A stretch of 45,328 nucleotides of DNA, from positions 61,953 through 107,280 of the forward strand of contig NZ_CBQR020000063.1 in NCBI RefSeq assembly GCF_000455485.1. Reading direction: 5' to 3'. The notes beneath the pieces are model-generated. The model was not told the origin of the DNA and did no database searches. It worked only from the letters and a program-made list of their open reading frames with translations. The position numbers were made by a program, and so were the translations under genes. The first letter of the stretch is position 1. Every line of letters starts with the position of its first letter. Of this stretch, positions 34,120-42,356 are shown piece by piece. This stretch comes from Gorillibacterium massiliense. GTDB taxonomy: Bacteria; Bacillota; Bacilli; Paenibacillales; NBRC-103111.

Positions 34120-35758
34120 TTCCATGACCTTGCGTGAAAAAGTCGGGCAGCTGTTTATTTGCGGCTTCCCGGATCGCGTAGAAGGACCGGAATCGGAGCG
34201 TTTGGTGAAGGATTTGCAGGTGGGGGGCATCATTTATTTCCGGCGAAATGTAGAAAATGCGGAGCAGGTCGGCCGGCTTTCCGCCGCTTTGCAGCAAACG
34301 GCGCGGGACGCCGGAACGATACCGCTGTTTATCGGGGTCGACCAGGAAGGGGGCATGGTGGCGCGGATTGATAAGGGGATGACGGCTTTCCCCGGCAGCA
34401 TGGCGCTTGGCGCGACCCGGAATGCGGAAGGGGTATATGCGGCGGCAAAAGCCTCCGGTGACGAGCTGCGCAGCATCGGGGTCAATATGAACTTCGCTCC
34501 TTGCCTCGATGTGAACAACAATCCGTTAAATCCAGTCATTGGCGTCCGTTCCTATGGAGAAAGCCCTGAGCTTGTAGCTGAAATGGGCTGCGCGGCCGTG
34601 CGGGGATACCAAGAAGCGGGCATATCCGCTACTGTCAAGCATTTTCCCGGTCACGGAGATACAGCCGATGATTCCCATCATTCCATTCCCGTTGTTCCCT
34701 ATGGAGAAAAGCGACTCTTTGACGTAGAACTGTTTCCTTTCATAAAGGCGATCGCAGCGGGGACGGATGTCATCATGACGTCCCATGTGCTGTTCCCGGC
34801 TTTCGAACCGGATGGGCATACCGCTACCATTTCCCGAAAAATATTAACCGGACTGTTGCGGGAACGCCTCGGATACGACGGACTCATCATCACCGATTGT
34901 CTGGAGATGGATGCCATTGCCGCATCCATTGGGGTGGAGGAAGGCGCAATCCGGGCGATTGAGGCGGGAGCCGATTTGGTTATGGTCAGCCATCGCCTGG
35001 ACCGGCAAACGGCTGCCGTGAATGCGGTGCTGAAGGCGGTGGAAAGCGGCCGGTTGACGGAAGCGCGGATCGATGCCTCGGTTGCGCGGATTTTGGAACT
35101 GAAGAAGCGGAGAGGGATTTTGGCTCTAGAGGAGGATGAGGTTGCCGCTGCTAGCGGCACAGCCGTATCGGTTGGAAGCGGAACAGGCCTGCCGTTTTGT
35201 CATGAGGAACATCGACAGCTGGCAGAACGATTAAGCCGGGAAAGCGTTACATTGGTCAAAGATGAGGGACAGCTGCCTCTGTGTGCCGATGAACCGGTTC
35301 TTGTGGTTTGGACCGAGGTACGGACCGGAACGGAAGTTGACGAACAGGAAGAACGTGCGGGAACATTGGGAGATGCACTAAAGGGCTGCGGATTGCAAGT
35401 CGAAGAAATCTACATGGACATCAACATGTCGCGTGAGGAGATCGAAATGGCTTGCAGACTCGCTTCCGGGTATCATCAGGCCATCGTTGTCACTTACAAT
35501 GAAGCTTTTTACCCAGGACAAAGGGAGCTTGTGTACAGGCTGGGAGAGCTTCCGGGCTTGAAACTGACAGTATGTGCAGGACGTAATCCCTTTGATCTGA
35601 CCGGATTCCCGCAAGTCAAAACCTATATAGCCGCCTATGAAAACCGCCCCGTGGTTATGAAGGCGCTGGCGGAAGTGTTGACCGGCCGTATTCAAGCCAA
35701 GGGAAAGTTGCCGGTCACCTTGTCACCGGACTACCCCTTCGGTTGGAGTTTATCTTAA
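34112..35758 (+). CDS. nagZ: GH3 beta-N-acetylhexosaminidase (NagZ type)
   Basis: The 548-residue protein has the NagZ barrel: MTLREKVGQLFICGFP, GVDQEGGMVARI, NFAPCLDVNNNP, the general acid loop KHFPGHGDTADDSHHS, and the nucleophile region LIITDCLEMDAI. It removes N-acetylglucosamine from peptidoglycan fragments. It has no signal peptide, so it probably works inside the cell on imported muropeptides, unlike secreted B. subtilis NagZ. The C-terminal 180 residues form the second GH3 domain. The start ATG 34112 follows GGAGGAG and overlaps the regulator gene by eight bases. No transporter or MurQ-type gene is adjacent. Confidence 0.92.
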   Translation: MFSSMTLREKVGQLFICGFPDRVEGPESERLVKDLQVGGIIYFRRNVENAEQVGRLSAALQQTARDAGTIPLFIGVDQEGGMVARIDKGMTAFPGSMALGATRNAEGVYAAAKASGDELRSIGVNMNFAPCLDVNNNPLNPVIGVRSYGESPELVAEMGCAAVRGYQEAGISATVKHFPGHGDTADDSHHSIPVVPYGEKRLFDVELFPFIKAIAAGTDVIMTSHVLFPAFEPDGHTATISRKILTGLLRERLGYDGLIITDCLEMDAIAASIGVEEGAIRAIEAGADLVMVSHRLDRQTAAVNAVLKAVESGRLTEARIDASVARILELKKRRGILALEEDEVAAASGTAVSVGSGTGLPFCHEEHRQLAERLSRESVTLVKDEGQLPLCADEPVLVVWTEVRTGTEVDEQEERAGTLGDALKGCGLQVEEIYMDINMSREEIEMACRLASGYHQAIVVTYNEAFYPGQRELVYRLGELPGLKLTVCAGRNPFDLTGFPQVKTYIAAYENRPVVMKALAEVLTGRIQAKGKLPVTLSPDYPFGWSLS

Positions 35759-35918
35759 CCGTCTGGTTATTAAGTTCCGGCTTGGCCTTAGTCGGGTGCC
35801 ACGTAAATAGACGTTTTGTGCTGGATTTTGGCAAAATCATCTAATTGTTCATTGCTAATTGCCTAACCCTCCTTTATACTTTAGGTTATAACGGGACTGG
35901 GGAACTATCCAGAAACGG

Positions 35919-35924
35919 TATAAT
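35919..35924 (+). promoter_or_regulatory. Probable -10 element of the cheX-like gene
   Basis: A perfect TATAAT sits 26 bases before the start at 35951. The rest of the 190-base gap after nagZ shows no further feature. Confidence 0.4.
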
Positions 35925-35950
35925 GCGTACGGTAGAGAGGCGTGTGGCTC

Positions 35951-36403
35951 ATGCAGGCAGCCTATATTAACCCTTTTCTTACTTCTTCCTGCAGCGTGAT
36001 TGAATCTTTGATTCAGGTCAAGCCGATTTTAGGCGAGTTGAAGATCAAGAATATCGATCTCCGAAACGATTACGTGTGGCTGAAGATTGGCATCGTTGGC
36101 GGGCTGACGGGAGACATCGTGTTTGGTTTTCCCGAAGGAGTCGCATTGAAAATTGCATCGGCAATGATGGGGGGCTTTACCCTCACGGAGTTTGACGAGT
36201 TGAGCCGCAGCGCTATTTCCGAGCTCGCAAATATGATCAGCGGAAATGCAAGCACACTGCTTTATAATGATGGAATTGCCGTAGATATAACGCCTCCGGC
36301 TTTTATGGAACGGGCGGGCATGCAGGGCAATCCGTTCAAAGCGTTAACGATCCCTTTGACCTTGCATAGTTATGGCGATTTCGATATTTACGTAGTCGCT
36401 TGA
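35951..36403 (+). CDS. CheX-like CheY-P phosphatase
   Basis: The 150-residue protein matches CheX: a central alpha helix with the E-x-x-N catalytic motif (Glu91 and Asn94 in SELANMISGNASTLL), preceded by FGFPEGVALKIASAMMGG and FDELSRSAISE. CheX dephosphorylates CheY-P or other receiver domains. It stands alone, away from chemotaxis genes, as is common for this family, so its partner receiver is unknown. The start ATG 35951 follows AGAGAGG. A terminator follows directly. Confidence 0.88.
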   Translation: MQAAYINPFLTSSCSVIESLIQVKPILGELKIKNIDLRNDYVWLKIGIVGGLTGDIVFGFPEGVALKIASAMMGGFTLTEFDELSRSAISELANMISGNASTLLYNDGIAVDITPPAFMERAGMQGNPFKALTIPLTLHSYGDFDIYVVA

Positions 36404-36444
36404 TCCGCTTCAGCAGCATAGTTTAACGAATCAGAACAAGACAT

Positions 36445-36470
36445 AAAGAGAGCCGAGAGGCTCTCTTTCA
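36445..36470 (+). terminator. Terminator after the cheX-like gene
   Basis: The perfect 10-bp stem AAAGAGAGCC / GGCTCTCTTT has a GAGA loop and a T-rich tail. Confidence 0.82.
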
Positions 36471-36533
36471 TTTTACATTAGGGAGGGGATTGGCAAAGGG
36501 GCGGCTTAAGTTTTGGCGCTCTGTCAGCTGCGG

Positions 36534-36539
36534 TATAAT
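36534..36539 (+). promoter_or_regulatory. Probable -10 element of the metallophosphoesterase gene
   Basis: A perfect TATAAT lies 41 bases before the TTG start; only a weak TTGGCG is seen upstream of it. Confidence 0.4.
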
Positions 36540-36580
36540 TTGCACTAATAAAATACGGTTCATAAGGAGACGCGTCATTC

Positions 36581-37726
36581 TTGAAACTAAAACCGCGATT
36601 TATTGCAATCACTGCTGTTGTATTGCTACTCTATGTTGGCCTTAATGCTTATATCGGCTGGCATGGAGCCTGGCTGTTGGACAATGCGGGATGGTTCCAT
36701 CCGGGGATCGGGTATTGGATTGTATTTGCCATTATTGCAGTTGCCTATCTATTGGGACGAGTCAAATTGATTCCGGGACCTTTGCGGAGGCTGCTGAAGG
36801 TTGTTGGGGCCGTTTATTTCGGATTGATTGAGTTCGCCCTCATTTTGCTGGTGATCGCGGATCTTGTTGTTTGGATCGCCAAGCTGGCCGGTTACCATGG
36901 AGATTCTTTATTGCTCAGCGTCGGTTGGACGGTATTCATCCTGCTTGTGCTGCTTATGGCTTGGGGTTCCCGCAATGCATGGTCGCCCATTGTCCGTACC
37001 CATGAAATCAAGCTGGACAAATGGGCGGGAGGCCGGAAGGAACTGCGCGTCGCCGTGGCATCGGACCTTCACCTTGGGAATCTGGTAGGAAGGCGCTATT
37101 TGGGGCGATTGGTGCGGGAGATGAACGCCATGGAACCGGACCTCATTCTTTTCGCCGGCGATGTAATTGATGATGATATCGAACCGTTTGTCCGCAACCG
37201 GATGTCTGAGGTGCTGCAGGGTTTGCAGTCCCCTTTGGGAGTGTACGCGGTGCTGGGCAACCATGAGTACTACGGTGGAAGTCTGGAAGAGTACGTAGAA
37301 AAGATGGCCGAGATCGGCATTCCGGTTTTGATGGACGAAACGGTGCTGGTGGAGGATGTCTTTTATGTTGCGGGAAGAAAGGACAAGACGGCGGAAACGG
37401 CAGATTCCACAGGCAGAGTCAGCGTAGAGGAGCTGCTGGCGGGACTGGATAAACGGGTTCCCATTATCCTGATGGATCACCAGCCGTATGAATTCGACAA
37501 GGCTGCCGCTGCAGGGGCTGATATTCTCTTGTGCGGGCATACCCACAGGGGGCAGTTTGCCCCGAACCATTGGGTAACCCGCCGATTGTTTGAGTTGGAC
37601 TGGGGGTATTTGCTAAAGGACAAGATGCATGTCATCGTCTCCTCCGGCTACGGCACATGGGGACCGCCCATCCGTCTTGCCAGCCGTTCGGAAATCATCC
37701 AGTTGAATATTCGTTTTGAGGGGTAA
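36581..37726 (+). CDS. Membrane-anchored metallophosphoesterase
   Basis: The first ~125 residues carry four membrane helices (for example FIAITAVVLLLYVGLNAYIG, IVFAIIAVAYLLG, LIEFALILLVIADLVV and WTVFILLVLLMAWG). The rest is a calcineurin-like phosphoesterase with the full metal-binding set: ASDLHLG, LFAGDVIDDD, VLGNHEYYGG, MDHQPYE, and CGHTHRGQFAPNHWV. It resembles B. subtilis YkuE-like proteins and may act on lipids or nucleotides at the membrane; the substrate is unknown. The start is TTG 36581 with AAGGAGA about 10 bases upstream. A terminator follows. Confidence 0.9.
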   Translation: MKLKPRFIAITAVVLLLYVGLNAYIGWHGAWLLDNAGWFHPGIGYWIVFAIIAVAYLLGRVKLIPGPLRRLLKVVGAVYFGLIEFALILLVIADLVVWIAKLAGYHGDSLLLSVGWTVFILLVLLMAWGSRNAWSPIVRTHEIKLDKWAGGRKELRVAVASDLHLGNLVGRRYLGRLVREMNAMEPDLILFAGDVIDDDIEPFVRNRMSEVLQGLQSPLGVYAVLGNHEYYGGSLEEYVEKMAEIGIPVLMDETVLVEDVFYVAGRKDKTAETADSTGRVSVEELLAGLDKRVPIILMDHQPYEFDKAAAAGADILLCGHTHRGQFAPNHWVTRRLFELDWGYLLKDKMHVIVSSGYGTWGPPIRLASRSEIIQLNIRFEG

Positions 37727-37770
37727 GCAGTAGGGCCACTGCGATTGAGGCGGCCTGTAGAAGATAAAGG

Positions 37771-37813
37771 AAAAGCTGACGGTTGGGGAGGAACTCCGCC
37801 GTCAGCTTTTTTG
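37771..37813 (+). terminator. Terminator after the metallophosphoesterase gene
   Basis: AAAAGCTGACGG pairs with CCGTCAGCTTTT and is followed by TT. Confidence 0.85.
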
Positions 37814-37844
37814 GTTGCATTTTACAGATGATACTTTGAATGTG

Positions 37845-37853
37845 TGGTATAAT
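37845..37853 (+). promoter_or_regulatory. Extended -10 element of the cupin gene
   Basis: TGGTATAAT is an exact extended -10, 35 bases before the cupin start. It is the same element as at nadE. Confidence 0.45.
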
Positions 37854-37888
37854 TTTGAAAATTTTAAACCGACAATGGAGTGGATAAA

Positions 37889-38425
37889 ATGGCAACGATT
37901 TTCAATGCAGAGTCCGTATCGTACAAGCTAAGGCAATCTCCGATTCCAGAATTTTCATGGCACACCAGCGAAAATTTGGCGGAGCAAGTGAACGCGAAGC
38001 ACATGCAATTTCAAATCCGCTCCTTGGATCCAGGCAAGTACTCTTACCCTTATCATTTTCACCGCAACGCAGAGGAGATGTTCGTCATACTGGAAGGCAG
38101 CTCCCTCCTGCGGACACCGGAAGGAGTCAAGGAGATCGCGAAAGGAGACGTCGTCTTTTTTGAGATGGGCCAGACCGGCGCTCACCAGCTGTTCAATCAC
38201 ACGGATCAACCGTGTGTATATCTGGATTTGGCCAGTCTTCCTGAACTTGATGTCGCCGAATATCCGGATTCCGGAAAGATCAAAATTTTGCCGTCGCAGG
38301 ATGATGTTTTTCAGGGCGGCGATCGGGTTGACTATTATGACGGCGAAGCTTCCGTAGCCGAGAAATGGGAAGCTTTGAAACTATCGCGGGGCCATGACGG
38401 GGAGAAGAAGAATGAGCAGCAATGA
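37889..38425 (+). CDS. Cupin-domain protein
   Basis: The 178-residue protein has cupin motif 1 (YPYHFHRNAEEMFVILEG, with His56, His58 and Glu62/63) and a shorter motif 2 (GQTGAHQLFNHTDQP). It probably binds a metal and could be an isomerase, dioxygenase or sensor; the substrate is unknown. The start ATG 37889 has GGAGTGG upstream. It is the last backbone gene before the AT-rich island. Its last ~20 codons are present again as a fragment at 44272-44334, and the first codons of a ycxB-like gene overlap its end. Confidence 0.87.
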   Translation: MATIFNAESVSYKLRQSPIPEFSWHTSENLAEQVNAKHMQFQIRSLDPGKYSYPYHFHRNAEEMFVILEGSSLLRTPEGVKEIAKGDVVFFEMGQTGAHQLFNHTDQPCVYLDLASLPELDVAEYPDSGKIKILPSQDDVFQGGDRVDYYDGEASVAEKWEALKLSRGHDGEKKNEQQ

Positions 38426-38440
38426 ACTAACGGTTGTCGT
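38321..38440 (+). repeat. Left copy of island-border duplication
   Basis: This stretch covers the cupin 3' end and the first 29 bases of a ycxB-like gene. The right copy is at 44272-44396. The ~50-base cupin part differs at about eight positions; the ATGAGCAGCAATGAACT... part differs at one of 29; the spacer between them has diverged. Confidence 0.8.
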
Positions 38441-38501
38441 GCCAAAGACATGGAGTAGAGTTAAGTTTTTTGGGGGGATACTGTGCTTGAGCCAAATGTG
38501 A
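38412..38501 (+). pseudogene. Truncated 5' end of a ycxB-like gene
   Basis: The open frame begins MSSNELTVVV, the same start as the intact ycxB-like gene at 44368 (MSSNELAVVV). Homology stops after ten codons at about 38440, and the frame ends 19 codons later. The break point marks the left edge of the AT-rich island. Confidence 0.7.
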
Positions 38502-38935
38502 AAGAAGTATTTAAGAATATCGATTTTATTAAAAGATATAAAGGTTTATCTGAAAAATATCAATTTGACTACAAGGATAGTTTTGAAAATTATGATGCTA
38601 ATCTCGTATTAGGAATTTTAAATCAATTAGGATATTCATTTCGTTTCGATAAAAAAGAAAAATTTTTCAGATTGATTGAAATCGTATCGGAAGATAAGTT
38701 TCAATTTACTATTTCCTTGAAATATGGTGCATTGGAGTTTATTTGGTCAGCATGGAAGAATACGAATCTTCTAATTGGTGGTACGTGGGGAATAATAAAA
38801 GAACAGTTGGACGCTCAAGAGAATGACAAAATAAAGAAACCAATCTTTCGAAATTATAATGAATTAAGAGAAATACTTGCAGAGGCGTTATTAATTTACG
38901 GGGATTTTAAACATGAGTTTAAAGCTTTATCATAA
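38483..38935 (+). CDS. Hypothetical protein, first gene of the immunity-like island
   Basis: I do not recognise this 150-residue protein. It is soluble, rich in Lys, Asn and aromatic residues, with a beta-rich middle (FRLIEIVSEDKFQFTISLKY, GALEFIWSAWKN) and a helical end (YNELREILAEALLIYGDF). Its base composition is much more AT-rich than the backbone (14 G/C in the 60 bases from 38521). The start is GTG 38483 behind a GGGGGG ribosome site. Its small size, composition and neighbours suggest an immunity protein of a polymorphic toxin system, which is inference only. Confidence 0.7.
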   Translation: MLEPNVKEVFKNIDFIKRYKGLSEKYQFDYKDSFENYDANLVLGILNQLGYSFRFDKKEKFFRLIEIVSEDKFQFTISLKYGALEFIWSAWKNTNLLIGGTWGIIKEQLDAQENDKIKKPIFRNYNELREILAEALLIYGDFKHEFKALS

Positions 38936-39560
38936 TCAATTTTACCGCCATTGGCTTCTAATATTTTATTTCCAGCGATCTACAATTTGTGCTTAAATAT
39001 GGGGATTCAAAATTTGAACAAGATATCATTTATAAATCAATAGAAGCATCGCCTTATACAGATAAGAATGGTTTTAATGTTTTTGATTCTTTTTTTGGTT
39101 TTGATGGGAGCATGGATGATATTGGAAATAAAATTAAACAGTACTATGACAGGATTCCTAGTTCTTTAATACCCATTGCGGATGATGGTAAAGGAAATCT
39201 GATTTGTATTGGTGTCAAGGATGGCCGTAATGAGAAAATCTATTTTTGGTATCATGAAAATGAATTGACTGCTAGAGCAATGTTAAATGAAAAAAATATA
39301 GAAATGTTAGTTTGGATGATTATTGGGATAATGTTTTTTTGATTTCAGAGAGTTTCCTTGATTTTATAATTAGTTTTGAAGCTGAACAGGTAGAAGAAGA
39401 ACAAAAAGTAGAATTGAAAATTGTAAGAGAAAGAATGAATGCTGACTTCATAGCTAATATGTTAGCCGCAAGAGCAGAGTTAGAAGCTAAAGAAAAAGAA
39501 AGAAAAAGAAAGAAAAAGAAAGAAAAAGTAAGAAGAAGTAAGAAGAAGGACAAGGAATGA
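38936..39560 (+). pseudogene. Decayed SUKH (SMI1/KNR4) immunity gene with Lys-rich tail
   Basis: Three reading frames must be joined to recover one protein: ...LFPAIYN (to about 38980), then LKYGDSKFEQDI to YFWYHENELTARAM (frame open 38989-39342), then DDYWDNVFLISESFLDFI (frame open 39312-39560). Together they follow the SMI1/KNR4 pattern ('fPxxYnxfvlKYGds', 'lIPIADDGKGNLICIGV', 'dnvfLIsESFldFi'). Single-base deletions near 38980 and 39324 explain the breaks, and the N-terminus is cut short. The last 35 residues are a Lys/Glu/Arg helix encoded over a 10-bp DNA repeat. Either reading frame could still be translated as a short protein. Confidence 0.7.
39491..39530 (+). repeat. 10-bp tandem repeat (AGAAAAAGAA) x4
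   Basis: Three exact copies of AGAAAAAGAA and a fourth with one change (AGAAAAAGTA) stand head to tail inside the Lys-rich tail. The unit length is not a multiple of three, so a change in copy number shifts the frame. Confidence 0.85.
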
Positions 39561-39678
39561 GATTTAACCTTGCAGATGGTCTTTATCCAAATCAGTTATG
39601 TTTTTCTCACTTTTAACCCGTCAGTTAAAAGGATGAATTGAAATTAAAAGGTTGGAACAAACAGTTGGAGAGGAAATC

Positions 39679-40656
39679 ATGATAAATCAAAAAAAAATCG
39701 ATCTGGCTTATAAAAAGTATATCAAGAATTTTCAAGATGAGAGCATGTTTGAAAATAGTATAACGAAATACGAAGGATTGAAGAATGTAATAGAAAACAT
39801 CATAGAAGCAAATGAAAAAGAGAAAGATCACATCTTATTAATAAGGATAGGATCGATTTTCGCACATTACCATTTAATATGGAAAAAGGATGTATTGATC
39901 AATGGTAACAATTCAATAGACGGTTTAAAGCAACTGCAAATCTCCTTATTTTATCAGTGTATGTCGCAAGATCTTTATAAAATTCGTTATCCGCGTATGA
40001 TGGTGAGCTATACCTTTAAGGACATAGTCTCAAGCTTAGTACATTTCACAATGTACGGATGGGAAAAAGAGGAGAGTATTCTATATAACTTTATTGCAGA
40101 TCACATAGGGGAGAATTCCATATCAGCCAATAATTCGAATAGGCACACTTGGTTCCTCATGGAGCTCTATCTGCGATATCGAAATAAAAAGATTCTGGGA
40201 ACTAACCAAGACGTGTATATTGCTGTAGGTGAAGAGCTTATGGAACGAGAGGTCGAAAACGACCTAATACCTGATGATCTGGACATCTATGAAGAAGTGC
40301 TGGACCGTTGGTCAACTTCAGAGGAGGAAGAGATCACAGCATTGATAGATAAAATGATAATTTATCATTCTGAACGGGTTTTAGAACTAGGAAACTCCGT
40401 TGAATTTGGTGATTACAGGTATGGATTTTATCCGTATGAAATATTGTTTCTGATCCATGTAAGGAAAAAGCAAGGGTTGCCGGTTCCAGAACATTTTAAG
40501 GAACTGCTGATGAATACACCGGAAGCCAGGATGGTGCATGAGGATCCGGAATCTTATCCTGAGAGAGACCCGTTGATGGAGATCATCGATCAATTCTATC
40601 GCAAGAATTATCCTGAATATGTCCCAAATCAGTACGGAGATGAACTTTTTCAATAA
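39679..40656 (+). CDS. Hypothetical protein, paralogue 1 of an immunity-like pair
   Basis: This 325-residue protein has the same length as, and is clearly homologous to, the product of 42796-43773. Nearly identical blocks include LVHFTMYGWEKEE, EVENDLIPDDLDIYEEVLD, FGDYRYGFYPYEILFL, HVRKKQGLPVP and the final DELFQ. It is soluble, mostly helical, acidic, and without a signal peptide. I cannot assign a family firmly; the size, the helical character and the YxxGFxxYE-like segment faintly recall the PoNi/DUF1911 or Imm49 immunity groups. The start ATG 39679 follows GGAGAGG. It lies among SUKH genes, so an immunity role is inferred. Confidence 0.8.
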   Translation: MINQKKIDLAYKKYIKNFQDESMFENSITKYEGLKNVIENIIEANEKEKDHILLIRIGSIFAHYHLIWKKDVLINGNNSIDGLKQLQISLFYQCMSQDLYKIRYPRMMVSYTFKDIVSSLVHFTMYGWEKEESILYNFIADHIGENSISANNSNRHTWFLMELYLRYRNKKILGTNQDVYIAVGEELMEREVENDLIPDDLDIYEEVLDRWSTSEEEEITALIDKMIIYHSERVLELGNSVEFGDYRYGFYPYEILFLIHVRKKQGLPVPEHFKELLMNTPEARMVHEDPESYPERDPLMEIIDQFYRKNYPEYVPNQYGDELFQ

Positions 40657-40677
40657 CGTATAACGGAGGACATTTGC

Positions 40678-41139
40678 ATGTTGAATGAAGGAATCGTGGA
40701 TGTTCTATTTGAAGACAGAGACGATGTAGAAGCCATTTTAGAGGATTGTGACAATCCAAACCTTTATGAGTGTCTGCTGAAGTATGGATTGTCTACCGGA
40801 AGATTTCTGTCCCTGGACTACAAGGGTGAGGAAGACAATGAGATAGTGAACTTTATTTTAGATTATGAGTTTGCGCGTCAAATTGAACTAGCATCACAAG
40901 ATGAACTGGAAGGATTGGGGGAATATGAATATGAATTCCTACCGGATAAGATCCGAGAAACTAACAAACTATTAACACATAAGGGATACGGTTTATTCGC
41001 TTGCCCATCGGTAGGTGATTATTACATACTGTTCATCTCCAAATTAGAGAACAAAGCGAAATTACTCGAAACTGAACTGCTTGATAACGAGTTAATACCA
41101 CCCGGAGAAAGATGCATAAAGTACTATTCTGAGGTGTAA
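40678..41139 (+). CDS. Hypothetical protein (153 aa), possibly DUF6630-like
   Basis: The 153-residue acidic protein has a helical first half and a C-terminal strand pattern LTHKGYGLFACPSVGDYYIL, which resembles small DUF6630-type proteins found near toxin-immunity loci; this is a weak impression. The start ATG 40678 follows ACGGAGG and lies 21 bases after paralogue 1, so the two are probably one transcript. The duplicate of paralogue 1 at 42796 is not followed by a copy of this gene. Confidence 0.75.
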   Translation: MLNEGIVDVLFEDRDDVEAILEDCDNPNLYECLLKYGLSTGRFLSLDYKGEEDNEIVNFILDYEFARQIELASQDELEGLGEYEYEFLPDKIRETNKLLTHKGYGLFACPSVGDYYILFISKLENKAKLLETELLDNELIPPGERCIKYYSEV

Positions 41140-41227
41140 GATTAGACTTTGTTGGGGTATGGTCCATCGTGGACTTTTATTGAGGGATGAAGGTATCTTA
41201 CAAAAGATAGGAAGGATATAGAACCCA

Positions 41228-41313
41228 GAGAAAATACTGAATAATATTGAACAGTTTGAGTGGTCAGATGCATTATTTCTTCCTGAAGATGAGACGTGGG
41301 ATTTAGTTACAAA
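41228..41313 (+). pseudogene. Fragment of a DUF7716-like gene
   Basis: This ~86-base stretch is nearly identical to 42375-42461 inside the intact gene at 42357, apart from a one-base deletion near its left end and a few substitutions. Homology stops abruptly on both sides. It is embedded in the 220-base gap between 41139 and 41363, which otherwise contains a small GTCCA/TGGAC hairpin at about 41163-41175. Confidence 0.75.
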
Positions 41314-41362
41314 TCATCAGGACTCTGGCAATAAAAAAAGGGAAGATATTGGAGGTGACAAT

Positions 41363-41797
41363 ATGGGGATAAAAGGTTGGTCTTTTTCTGAGGAACTACA
41401 TGACGAAACGATAATAACCGTAGTTGAGAATAATTTCGGGATAAAATTTCCAGATGATTACAAAAGGTGTGTTAAGTTGAATAATGGGGGTTATCCAGAA
41501 CCAAATTGCTTCAACATGGTTGATGGCGAACAGGGAGTATTTAATAATTTATTAAGCTTTACGAATAAGAATTTAAATATCATGATGTTCTATGATTTTG
41601 CAGAGGAATCTTCAATTGAAGGACTTGTTCCTATTGCTAGGGATCCCTTTGGGAATTTATTATGCTTTGATTATCGCTCTAGTAACCTATCGCCTGAAAT
41701 CATATTTTATGATCATGAGGAAACTGGGGATGAGGCAATAATTCCTGTTTGTCGTACATTTACAGAATTATTAGATGGGTTATATTCTACAGAATAG
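41363..41797 (+). CDS. SMI1/KNR4 (SUKH-1) family immunity protein
   Basis: The 144-residue protein has the SUKH fold pattern: VENNFGIKFPDDYKRCVKLN then NGGYPEPNCF, GLVPIARDPFGNLLCFDYR, EIIFYDHEE, and FTELLDGLYST. SUKH proteins neutralise nuclease and other toxins of polymorphic systems such as YobL-YobK in Bacillus. No cognate toxin is next to it. The start ATG 41363 follows GGAGGTGA. It is followed after ten bases by a second SUKH gene. Confidence 0.88.
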   Translation: MGIKGWSFSEELHDETIITVVENNFGIKFPDDYKRCVKLNNGGYPEPNCFNMVDGEQGVFNNLLSFTNKNLNIMMFYDFAEESSIEGLVPIARDPFGNLLCFDYRSSNLSPEIIFYDHEETGDEAIIPVCRTFTELLDGLYSTE

Positions 41798-41807
41798 TGG
41801 TGAATAT

Positions 41808-42266
41808 ATGAATCCTGAATTTGAATTTTCATTTGAACCGGTTACAGAACAGGAATTAGTCGCCTTTGAAACAAAAAATCACCTTGCCTTACCCAAGGAC
41901 TATAAGGATTTTTTGAAATTTAGCAATGGTGGTAAAAGCGTTTTGAGAAGATTTAAAACTTTGGATAAGGTGGTAATTTCTTCGATCATGCTTTTTTTTC
42001 CACTCAACAAAAAAGAAGAGCATAATCTTGAAGGTTCGTATCAAAAATACACTCATAATAATGTAGTTCCACCAAATTTTTTACCTATAGGTAGAGACCC
42101 GAGAAATAACATTATTTGTTTAGCTGTTAGCGGAGAAGAAACAGGAAGGGTGTATTTTTGTGATTTAAGCCATTTGGAAGAAGACAAAGGCTTAATCAAG
42201 GAGCTAATTAGATTAACAGCGGCTAGCTTTACAGAATTCTTGCAATCACTGTATAAAGCGGAGTAA
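41808..42266 (+). CDS. SMI1/KNR4 (SUKH-1) family immunity protein
   Basis: The 152-residue protein is another SUKH member: TEQELVAFETKNHLALPKDY, KDFLKFSNGGKSVL, NFLPIGRDPRNNIICLAV, GRVYFCDLSHLE, and the C-terminal FTEFLQSLYKAE. It is diverged from the preceding SUKH protein, so it probably recognises a different toxin. The start ATG 41808 has only a weak GTGGTG site and may rely on coupling to the upstream gene, whose stop is ten bases before. Confidence 0.87.
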   Translation: MNPEFEFSFEPVTEQELVAFETKNHLALPKDYKDFLKFSNGGKSVLRRFKTLDKVVISSIMLFFPLNKKEEHNLEGSYQKYTHNNVVPPNFLPIGRDPRNNIICLAVSGEETGRVYFCDLSHLEEDKGLIKELIRLTAASFTEFLQSLYKAE

Positions 42267-42312
42267 TATTTTCTAAAAATTTGTAATAAACGACTTTTAA
42301 GACCATAATTTA

Positions 42313-42334
42313 GCATTCTCCTAAAGGGGAGTGC
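42313..42334 (+). promoter_or_regulatory. Leader hairpin upstream of the DUF7716-like gene
   Basis: GCATTCTCC and GGGGAGTGC can pair (with G-U pairs) around a four-base loop. The 3' arm contains a ribosome-site-like GGGGAG followed by an ATG at 42337 that opens only an 18-codon frame. It may be an attenuating leader or a relic. Confidence 0.3.
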
Positions 42335-42356
42335 GTTATGGCTGAGGGGAGAAAAA

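Noticed and set aside
39485-39550. Possible CRISPR-like or satellite repeat
   Set aside because: The repeats are contiguous 10-bp units without spacers, so it is a simple tandem repeat.
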